Assembly (NCBI GenBank): GCA_013365325.1
Contig: JABVXV010000071.1
Coordinates: 1-64,000, forward strand
Direction: 5' to 3'
Source of the DNA: Dipetalonema caudispina
Lineage: Eukaryota > Nematoda > Chromadorea > Rhabditida > Onchocercidae
DNA: 64,000 nucleotides
Shown here: piece after piece, positions 53,886 to 64,000 of the stretch
Layout: the number at the start of each line of letters is the position of its first letter
How positions within the stretch are numbered: position 1 is the stretch's first letter
Translations under genes and position numbers: made by a program
The notes under the pieces: model-generated
What the model was told of the DNA's origin: nothing
The model's input: the letters and a program-made list of their open reading frames with translations, nothing else
Database searches by the model: none

Positions 53886-56126
53886 CATATCAACTATTAT
53901 CACCACTATCACTATCACCATCATTATCATCATCAACAACATTAGCAAACAAATGGATAAAACGGAACGAACATTTATGACGCAACAAACCCGACCACGG
54001 AAAGCAAATAGTTGCAGTCCAATTACTGTAACTTGTCAGAATACAGGCGGTAAATTTGAAAAGGAATGAAAATTAAAAATGAGAAAGATTGGAGAAGAGG
54101 AAAAAGGAAGTTAATATCAAAGATGATAATTCGAAGATCCGATCATTTCTAACCTTTTGGTTTGATCATCATCAATAACTGCTATTGCTACAATTATTTT
54201 CCCAAGTTGTCTTTTATTTTTCTCCTCTTAACTCTATCATATAGCTATCAGTAATCCCTCTTATCTGATCTCTCAATCAACTCATTCGGCTATTCTATCT
54301 GTCCAATCAAAATCGACACGTGTTTCACGCATAGATAGCGTGACGTAATATGGTCATATGATGGATGGACTATCGTAGAGCCTTCATTTTGGCCCTTTTT
54401 TGAATGAAATCAAATTCGAATCACTCAAGTTTTCCCATTTTAATAGTTTTGTTTTTTGTTTTCAATAAAATATATTTTTAAGTTTTCTCTTTTTTTTTTT
54501 TAAAGTTTCCGAACTTTTGGGACGAAAATTACAATGTGTATTTGATCAATCCTTTCTTTAATAAACAACATTTCCAAATCGATCTATGATGTTATACCGG
54601 CATTACTCTCCAGTAGAAATTTAATACTACAAAGTAACACACTAATTCAAACCTTGCAAATATGAATAGGTAATGTTTGTTAGTTCTTATCTCTTTACTT
54701 AAATATTTACCTGTTCACAGGTAAACTCATTATTCAATTATTTTATCTGTACCATTATCTCACCTCGCTTAATGATATGCATCAATTCCACCAGTGTTAC
54801 TCACTTCGAAATTTTTCTTACTGTTTTTGATTGTTGAAAGGAATGGATGACTAATTAATTAGGTTAAATTCAATAATTGTTGATTTTGTGGATTCTCGAA
54901 GTGATTCTGCTATAATTCTAACTTTATTAATTCGTTCATAGTGGTTGTAGTTAAATGAGTGCCATAATGAAATGAATGTAGATAATGCTGTGGCGCTATC
55001 ATCTTATCCATCTATCGTTATTTTAACCGTATTTCATATTTTAAATTTGAAAGCACTCACAGATGATTAATTGATATGAAAGGATATTGCTGAAATAATT
55101 GGTTCTTCAGAATAATTCGTTAACTACTGTTGATAGCAAGTATATATTCGATTAGCCCTGGAATGGTTTCATTTGATGTAAAAGAAGGATTATGGAAGTG
55201 AGAATGTCTAGTCAATTAAAGCCTATACACAATTTAATTAGTGAATTCTGGGAAAGAAGCATTGTGGAAGCCGAGAAATTTTGTTATGATTTAACTCGAT
55301 CCAATTATCATCGATTTCACACCATTGCAAAAGTTTCAAGAGAAGCAAGCGTATCTAATGAATGTTATAAATGAATCTGATTAAATTAAAGTTATTCACG
55401 TAAAATAAGAATTTTAAAAAATTATCATTTTCATCTAAATTTGAATAAATTTTTGATGAATTTCCAATTCATCCAATCGATTATTCGCCTGTCTACATTT
55501 TTTATTTCATAGCTGTTGTTCAAAATGATAGTTTTTCTTTTACTTTATTTTTTTTGTTTTTGTAAATTATTCACACTTCTGAATTGGACACATAATTTAG
55601 CCACATGGACCATTATATCCTTAGAAACAAAAAATTTTTTAAACTTGAGGTGACGCTTAAATATTTCATCAAAATAATGGTCTCAAAAGAATTTAATATG
55701 TGACATTGTCATAACTGCTTCCTAATTATTTTTGAAATTAAGTGTTGTTGAATTTAAAACTGACTTTTCGAATGGGCACAGAACATTCTTTTTTTGATTT
55801 TTTTATTATAAAAAGATACTTTTTTTATTTCTCTGGTTCAATTTTGACATAATTAACAAATTGCTGAAATGATTGAATTGAAATATGTCGAAGAAAGAGG
55901 CTCTCAAGTTCGATTCTACATGTAGGAGTTTTATCTTTTATCAGATCTCTCTCGTGGACAGAATATTTTATCATTTGCTAAATTGATTTGATCAAGTTAA
56001 TTTGCAAAATCTTCCGATTTATTTCAATAACTTTTCTTTGCAGCTTTTCATCAGTCAAATAAAACATATTCATTATGAATATTTGTCCTGTTAAGTTGAA
56101 TTTTTAAAGCAATAAAAACTTGATAC

Positions 56127-56259
56127 AAATTTTGGGTCTTGCCCAATGGACGAACTGACCAAGAAGATATTACGAATTGGTGATATCGTAGAAGCTATCA
56201 ACGGACAACACTGCATTAAATACTGAAGAACAAGATGTACTCAGACTTCGTTTAATCAG
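56127..56259 (+). pseudogene. PDZ-domain-like relic with two frameshifts
   Basis: Three successive frames together read like the middle of a PDZ domain. These are KFWVLPNGRTDQ (56127-56162), then KILRIGDIVEAINGQHCI (56164-56217), then NTEEQDVLRLRLIS up to a splice-like AG|GTGA at 56259. Each step requires skipping one base (56163 and 56218), and each frame otherwise runs into a stop within a few codons. The Leu-Pro-Asn-Gly, Ile-Gly-Asp-Ile and Ile-Asn-Gly-Gln positions are those of the PDZ beta-strand/turn core. Its N-terminal GLGF loop is not seen. It reads as a decayed exon; assembly errors in a real exon are the alternative. Confidence 0.5.
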
Positions 56260-57550
56260 GTGATTCCAGCAAATATTGTCCATTATATTTAAGATTTTTT
56301 GGAAATTTTCTGCAATATTTTTCAGTGATATCTCGTTGCATGACCGTGATACGGTATTTAGAGGCCTTTAAATTAGATATTAGCAGCAAATTTTCAGAAT
56401 TTTTGTAATAATTTCGTTAATCCTAATGAGCTGTATGTTGTACTAATAAAAGAATGTATCGAGCAAAAAAGTATAGTAAGTAATTAAGTTTATTTTAAAG
56501 ATTAGTTTCATCTACTGAAATGAGTAAAATATGATTTATATTCGTCTATTTCTCTTGATTTTTGCTCCATTAAATTCATTTCTTTATTTCTTTGATCTTT
56601 TCTTATCTCACTCATTTCGAAGTTTGGAAATATGTTATTGTACGATATGGTCCCTTCTAAAGATCGTTAGTATTTTTTCATTTCTCCAATTGAATGAAAC
56701 ACAACTGACATATTGTTCAATGATTCATAAATTATGTATTATGCATTCCTATTGTTTTCATGAAATTAGAATGCTTGAATCTTTTCTTCCTATCTTTAAA
56801 GTATGCAAATCATAATTGAAGAAGTATTGGATTATTTGTCAGATGTGCTGCTGCAAATGTTCATCGCGTTTGTTTCTTCCCACTGATCATGGACAACTTT
56901 CTTCGATAAAGATTCCAATTTTCTGGAATTAGAGTTAATTACTAATTCCTTTGGTATTAACTGTTCAACTAGTATAGCTATGCAAAGGTTAGAAAGAATC
57001 ATCATTTCTAACATATACAGTAACGTATTGAAGTATGAAATGAATTGGTTTTGGTACCTGAAAAAGCGGTGAACGGTAATCAATGCTACTGATTGATAAG
57101 CTCTCTAAATCTTTTTTAATTTCATTTATCTTCAAAATAATTCAATTTTTCAGTAGCATTTTACAGTATCATAGCAGCTACCTTAGAAAGTCCTTCAGTA
57201 GACTTTTATATTATCATGCGATAATAATGTAAGACGAGCTCGCTTTACTGTGTTTGCGTACGACAGAGTATTACGAGGCTCAATTGTCGCAGTAAATCAT
57301 CAAGTTAGATTTATCATCATTTATTTACACTTATAGTGAACTGAAGGTAAAAAATAGCCCTGCAAATACTAGTTTTCTAGGGAAAGACTTAAAGGTAAGA
57401 AGTTTTATGGAATAAATGCAACATGTGAGAGAGATGATACGAATAATAGTGGCCTAATAGTTCTTTCAAGAAATTCATTATTTGCTGATGACATATAATG
57501 ATAATAGCTTTAAATTGTGATAATAATAGAATGCGTTGCACTATTATTCC

Positions 57551-60500
57551 ATGGCTTTGTCGCAACAAGATTTTGAAGATATGCTAGAAGTCGTAAAGTC
57601 GAGGAACAAAGATGAGGTTGTCAGGTTGAAAAAAAATGAATAAAGTTTAATAAATATTAGAGATTGTGCTCTTTAATTTGTTAGCATATAATTTGTTGAA
57701 ATGTACAATAACAATCAGGTAATAGACGATTGTTGATTTCATTAATGATTACTCAGCCCTAACCCTGAATTGAAAGGTCAAGTATGCCTTAGTGGTCTTT
57801 GTTCTACATCACTTATCGCGGATCCAATAGCTGTCTAAAACTATCTACCTGTTCTACGTAGGAAGTTTTCACGCTGAATTTGTCTTTCTTTAAATTTTCT
57901 TTTAAATTTTAATTGTACTCGAAATCTTCCCTGTCGTAACAAAATGCATTATTTCTTTTTGATTAATATCCTGTTTAATCGTATGATGATCCTGTTGGTT
58001 ATATACAATCCAACTTGTTTTTCTTCTTTTTCATTAATTAAATTGCTCCGTCCTTTATTTTGATTAATTTTTCTCAGTAAATTATTCGTCGTTAGATTGA
58101 CACTGCTCATTTTAAACGATTCTTTGTCTAGTACATCCTTGCCAGTGCATACATATTTGATTATTTTTGAAGAGATGGTCCCTGTGTTTTTGATCTCTTC
58201 TAATTTATTAGTTTTATCTTGAAATATTTAAAGCGAGCAATTTCAAGTTATTTGTAATATTCTGTAGAAGTTCGACGACGAGAAGCGTATTATCTTGTCT
58301 TAGGCTTCACTTTGAGTATGCTATCTATCCGAGTAAAAACCACATCTGAATTCGTTTCAGAGGATCCGTATTAACAAAAGGTAAACAACTTGAACATCTA
58401 CCTCCGGTACTAATGAAACTGACGACAGTTCAAGGAAGTGCTGCAGCATTTAAGTTTGGTGGTTTGAAATTTTCGCATGATATAAATAGCAACCATTTCA
58501 ATGCATATGGAAACAGAAATGCCAGTGGAGCTTAACGATAAACCTATGCTGTCTTCAATAATGTGCAGAAGTTATCCAACATCAGGAATATTGCCTATAC
58601 ATCCATCTGATTTCATGGACATTAATGGATATAATGGTCAGTTTTTAACTACAAATGAAGAGGATATAAAATTGACTTTTCAAAAATTTTCACCATTTTT
58701 TTGACAATAGAAATATTTTGAGATACTTATGTAGCGTTTAAGGATTGACCATTCTTGAGTTCGAAATATCGTCATATTTAAGAACTTGAAGCTAAGGTTT
58801 CGAAATTCCGATATAACTTTATCTTTGTGCAACGGATAAGCAGTGACAATAGTGATTAGTGGTAGTTGGGTGGAACAGGGAACAGGTGGTATGCATAGCT
58901 CAGTTCACGATAAGAAACGATTATTCGAAATTCTATTAGGCCGAAAAGTATTTTATACTCCCATAGATATGGATCAAATTTATCGAAAGATTAGATACGA
59001 ATCACCATCTTTACTGTCTGACGATCAGGGTTGGCATATTTCCGGACACGACTCTATTGGTAAAAATTTTGCCGGTTTCACTCAGTCAACCACAGATACC
59101 GAAAGACAATCAGTATCGAGGTACTCAATATCACTTCCAGAATTATACTCAAACAGATCTGGTGGCAGACACTTACTTCATAATTGTTGTTCCACAGGTT
59201 TTAGTAAAACAATTTATGTCTGCGTAACCTTATGATAAGCAAATATCCAACTATCTCTCCATTTACTCCTATCAGAATTCATGCACTTCTTAAGTACCTC
59301 TTGATGGATAAATACTCTATCTAACTTGGCTCATTCATAAAAAATAGGTTCAATACTTCAAACTATTTCATTCTTCATCAAACATTTGGAAGGCAATGGA
59401 TTGTAAGAAAGCTACTTAAATTGGAGAATCTGAAGAATTGAAATCCATAACTGAATGTAATGTTTATTATATCAGTGAAAAAGTAATGTCTCGACCCCAT
59501 TCCATCATCATTTATTTCTCTATTTCAACCGTTTATTTACATGACATGACTGTGTGTTAGAGTGAATATCAATTATTTATGTGCTTGCTTTAATTTATAT
59601 TCAATTTTTAAAATTATCTGCTTTCAGTAGTGATTTCATCGAAGAAAGCTATTTTTCACCAGAAAATCCGATAGGTCAGTTTTATTAATTCTTGGAATTT
59701 TTCCTAATCTGAGTTACCGTTTGATAAATAATGATAGTTGAGTTGCCAACTGTTAATTCACGTTCCCATATACCAAATATACTTTCTCACGATAATTAAA
59801 AATGATAGGGAATTAATCAATGAAGAAATGATCAATACATCAGTGATGAGTATATGGTGCAGAAAAATAAACTCATTATAACAATAAGTTAGATAACATT
59901 TTGAATAAAAATTCTTTTTTGCACAATTCCACAGACAGTTTGAAATTTTAAATAGAGTAATTCGAAAATGGAATGCAAATTAAAGGGTCTAATTTTGAGA
60001 TTGCTTTAAAATCTGTACAATATGGCATGATGATGAGATAATGATGAACTGATTTGTTAAATAGTAGTAGTGACTAAGAGGGTGATGCCCTGTGTAAAGC
60101 GTATATTTATCGCTTCTGTGTGAAAGCAATTGGAGAGAGATTTTAAGCTTGTAAGAAAGCTAAAGAAGTAACTAAAGCTAATCGCAAACTGCAGCACCTC
60201 CATTGGTAACAACAGCTACATCAATGGCAATACCAGCAACTTCATCCGGACAATTGTTCCCATCATTTTTACATTCACCATCTTTTGCGTTTGAAACCGG
60301 ATGTAATTCTGAATCTAATATTAAATCCATTCCTAAAAATCCTGACAATAATCCGCTTTTACCTAATTCGTTCGATAACTTTTTATCAACAACACATTTG
60401 GTATGTTTTCACCCTCAGCATTCGAAAGTTTTTATTTTAAACTTTCTTTTTTTTTTCAGCACTTCCACTCTTCTCTTTTTTTTCCGCCTTTTATCTGCCG

Positions 60501-63500
60501 AATTGTGTGAATTTATACAACTTGCACCCTCTAAAAGCTTCCAATGATAATCTTTGATCTAAACTTTTCTCAATTAATTGTTATATTAGTTACAATCTTA
60601 TGATTACCTCCCACATGTATGAGTCATTCAGGAAACTTTTATATAAATCTACATCACAAGTCACAATAAGTAATTATTCAAAATGATTTAATGAAGTTGT
60701 TGACGGATGAAATTAGGTATGGGAAGTTTTGTCTTGCAAATTCCTTCCGGTTACATTCAAACAGCAACTTCCAATGATATTTGTGCATTCTGGAAAGATA
60801 TATGAATGCATTGCAGAAAATTTAGTCTGCAGCAGTGGAAACTGATAAATTATATGGCTATTCTAAAATCAGAAAAATTTTTTTATTAGATTTGTAAAAT
60901 TGTCGCAAGCTCTATGTATGAAGGGGACACAAATTTGTCAAGTTGTGCTAGTCTCAGCATGTTACATCAATTTTTACTAATATTTGATGCTTTTCTCAAT
61001 TTATTCTTCCTAAATTTGTAAACCATTGCTGAAGATGATTTTATAACTCCAATTAAAGGAAAAAAAAAAAAAAAAAAATTAAACACACAACATTGATTGA
61101 TTTGATAGGTCTTATATTTTTGAATGTTTCCTTCGTTCATTTTTCTCCAAATAGTATGATCAATTCCTCCTCATTGATTTTAAGATTTGTTAAAAATATT
61201 CCTATAATAATCGGATGTACATATGTTTCTTTTTTGGAAGATATAGAATGGAAGAGAGAAGGAAAAATGAGGAAAAAGACGAAATACAGAAAAGCTAACT
61301 TGAAATCCATTAAATACTTTTGGCTTCTTTATGCATTTCCATCAATCATAAGACAAAATGTTCCTTGCAGCAATAGCAATAACGAGCTTCAAAGTACAAA
61401 AAAGAAAAAGAAATATAATATTTAAGATTATTTCTAATAGCATTTTCCTATCTGCGCCCTATTTCCGAATGCTTCTGCCAGTTCGTTTCACTTTTCTTTT
61501 TTTTCCTTTTTTCCTTCTTTTTTTTTTTTCCTTTGCTTTCAATAAAATTTTAACTTCCTGTTTTACTACTGTTATCTGCAAATGTATAGTAATCAATCGT
61601 ATCATTCATGAATGAATGGGTCATATCTTGTAGCTTTGAAGAATGTCAAAGTTGATTAATATTCCTGTCTTTTTCATTCATATGCATTGTAATATTTGTA
61701 CAAAATTTTTTTATTTACCTTGGAATTGAAAATAGGCCTCCTATCCATTATCGTTTAAATTTGATAGCTTTGTTAAGATTTATGTAGGATTTTTACAGAA
61801 ATGTTAAATGTCTAAATTTAACTAGCAAATTAATTTTCAGGCTTCTGATGAACAGGAGAAAATCTCAGAAAAACCAGAATTTCGAAATGAGGAGGTAAAT
61901 TCTTAATCAGAATTTATTTGCTGTCATAGATGTTATCATTCATGTTAGTTCATTTGTCAGCTTGCCCAGTTGACATGTTTGTCCTGTCTGTTCTCTCAAT
62001 ATCTCGGATTGTTTAAGTTGTTAAATGGTCATTTTAAGATAAATTATTCATGAAATCCAAAGTCCTTCCCAAATTTTAATTTGCACAATTGGTTACAGTT
62101 CGGCCGCAACTGCTTAGTGGTGAGGAGTGTATTCCTTAAAGTTTGAAGTAAACCAAGAAGGTACCTTTTTGCAACATTTTCTGAAAAACCCTATCACTCT
62201 AATTTAGTTCAGCTAAAACGACAGTGTTCTAAAATCAACTCTCAGTCACTTTCTCTTCAAATTTTAAAATGCTAAATGAAGATTTGAAAGCAAATGAGCT
62301 GGTCCATACATTTCAATGTTGTAATATCCTGTATTTTCTCGATAGATTAGCTTAAATTAAATTCATCAGAATGATTAACACTTGAATCACTATAAATTCT
62401 ACAATTAATCCTGATAAGTCCAACAATTTCGCTTTTCTAACAAGGGTTATAGGTTAAAATACTAAGTAGATGTTCGTAAGATTTGCATCAGTTTTTTAAC
62501 TTCATAAATTTTAAATTTATTGAGATCCATATGCCATCTTTATGCTTCAACGAATGTACGATGAGACTGTTAGAGGTTGGAGATGAGTAAACAATATGAT
62601 GTTAATGTATAGTTTTTGTTATTCTTCTATATCATCCACTGATCGTTGTTTTCTGTCAAGCAAAACTAACTTTTTCGACATTAATAAGTTCATCAAAACC
62701 ACAAAAAAAAGAAACCTGAAGATGTCTCGAGGAAAAATCAAACATTTTTCAAAATGTTAATGGTTTTGATTACAGAAGTTTAACCATATGCAATAACAAT
62801 AAATGTTTTACGATTTTCTATGTATGTAGTAGTGAGAAGGATGGATAAAAATTCTTAAAAGTTATTTGATCTAAAAAAATTTTTTTTAATTTGGAATACC
62901 AAATTTTTAAATTATAAATTTGTTGCGACTGAGAAATAATTAATTATGGCTTACGTTTCAACATTTTTGCATCTATAGAAAAAAAATGAAGCAGTGAAAC
63001 AGAAAAGCCACGAATAAAAAAGTAAAAAAGTGCGTTATAAATAAACGATATGAGTAATCGTAAACAAGAAAAAAGAAGGATAACATTTATAAACAGGTGC
63101 AAATGTGTTGAAGATCGGTTTCAATTCACAATGTGATGCATTATCAAATATTACTGATTAGTAAGAGATGTGAAATTTAGTGCTAAGTGGAAAAAAAATT
63201 CAATGAATGTAATGGAATTTGAAATAATTTAGCAACTTCCGAGGTGGAATGCTATCAATTCTTTTTTTGTTCGGTTATTATGTTAGCAATTACTTCTTCC
63301 TGGAAGTTTTCAATAAGTTAATTAATGATACTTTTCTTTTGGTAAATGTTACACTTTTGCTTTCAAAATTCCTGGATCAAAGCGATTAAACTTTTTCTAT
63401 ATTTGTTTTCTTTCTTTTTTATCTCCTTTTTGAGTGATTTAATCAGAATGGCTTCTTCTCTCGCTTAATAATTTGGTGATTTCAACTGACTTGATCTTTG

Positions 63501-64000
63501 AATCTTAAAATTTTTCTTCATTTCAATAAATTCAATTCAATACTTGTCTTTGCTTGATATGATTCTATAGATCGAAGAATAATCAATACACTTGAGAAAT
63601 GGCTTTAGTAGCAAAGATAGCGAAATGATGGATCGATGGACATACAGGCTTAAAAATGTTATTTTAGCTCAAGCAGCTTGATGTAGGCGTAATTATAGTG
63701 TTCGTAAGAAATGTGAGCAATGTAATATGTTGACAGTACCGTTGTAATAAATGTTTGTATTTACAGATGATGATCAGAACAATACCGTCCCGGCTACCTA
63801 CGCCACCACCACCACCACCTCCACCTCCACCATCAGGAATACAAGTGAAGCCAAAAAACGGATCTTCATCTGGTGGGACAAAGTGGACGTTACGAACCGA
63901 AGCAAGAGATGGTGGTAACAAAAATTCGATGATGCTGAGAGCAGAAGGCGTTATTGAAATACCAAAACCGCAGTCGGTTGCTTCACTTCGTGAGCAAATT
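57551..64000 (+). CDS. Unrecognised proline-rich protein, 5' part (runs off window)
   Basis: I do not recognise this gene. Exons that join in phase: 57551-57624 (start, MALSQQDFEDMLEVVKSRNK), 58361-58380, 58490-58636, 58844-59120, 59628-59674, 60195-60400, 61841-61894, 63767-64000 and onward. An alternative donor at 59197 extends exon 4. No signal peptide or membrane segment is visible. The product is Ser/Thr/Pro-rich and probably largely disordered. The last visible exon has ten consecutive prolines (PTPPPP... at about 63802-63835), followed by TKWTLRTEARDGG and IPKPQSVASLREQI. A proline run of this kind is a candidate ligand for profilin, EVH1 or SH3 domains, suggesting an actin-linked or scaffold protein, but that is inference. 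Intron 2 (58381-58489) is itself open in the exon's frame; see findings. Confidence 0.6.

Larger units (their letters stand above)
53490..57550. other. Intergenic region between divergent TRAM and the proline-rich gene
   Basis: About 4 kb, mostly AT-rich. It contains the CRE-like site near 53878, a 60-codon ATG frame at 55192-55374 (+) of unknown worth, and the broken PDZ-like segment at 56127-56259. The minus frame 56832-57083 has no recognisable domain. No RNA gene seen. Confidence 0.5.

Noticed and set aside
63664..63921. Minus-strand frame with a ten-glycine run
   Set aside because: It is the antisense shadow of the proline-rich exon; the plus strand joins the upstream exons in phase.

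Overview
The window is AT-rich nuclear DNA from a nematode, most likely a filarial (onchocercid) species. The evidence is many short GT-AG introns with TTTNAG-type acceptors, start codons lying just behind acceptor-like sites (as in spliced-leader trans-splicing), frequent homopolymer runs, and single-copy genes with recognisable worm and human counterparts. There is no bacterial operon, CRISPR array or intact transposon. The gene models were built by hand: exon ends were placed at splice sites, and codon phase was checked across each junction. || Layout, left to right. (1) 1-6708, +: 3' end of a gon-1 type ADAMTS metalloprotease gene (five thrombospondin repeats, then the GON domain), preceded by an intron with a long (AAT)n microsatellite. 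(2) 10047-13494, -: complete V-ATPase accessory subunit Ac45/ATP6AP1 (vha-19), 9 exons, 426 aa. (3) 15869-16706, +: mitochondrial [2Fe-2S] ferredoxin FDX2. (4) 18371-21023, -: leprecan/CRTAP-family ER protein, with a possible extra 3' exon at 17843-18285. (5) 23473-25691, -: type II membrane GT31 glycosyltransferase, 370 aa. (6) 25692-32284: about 6.6 kb without a recognised gene, containing a GC-rich island with a CRE palindrome and two inverted repeats. (7) 32298-37069, +: LACTB mitochondrial beta-lactamase-like protease, 427 aa; its 2.2-kb third intron carries a complete ISCU gene on the opposite strand (34168-35016). (8) 38579-45407, +: PP2A regulatory subunit B'' (PPP2R3 family, EF-hand). 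(9) 47039-48878, +: unrecognised acidic Ser/Asp-rich protein with two alternative 3' ends. (10) 50657-53489, -: TRAM translocon-associated membrane protein, 393 aa, with a further open frame directly behind its stop. (11) 53490-57550: mostly empty, with a PDZ-like relic broken by two frameshifts. (12) 57551-64000, +: 5' part of an unrecognised protein with a ten-proline tract, running off the window. || Functionally, several genes belong to the secretory and extracellular-matrix route (GON-1, CRTAP-like, GT31, TRAM, Ac45). Three act in mitochondria, and two of those belong to Fe-S cluster assembly (FDX2, ISCU). I see no evidence that these neighbours form an operon or a new system. The observations most worth a second look are the nested ISCU/LACTB arrangement, the apparent GC-AG intron in vha-19, the open frame behind TRAM, the PDZ relic, the two unrecognised genes, and the GC-rich island.
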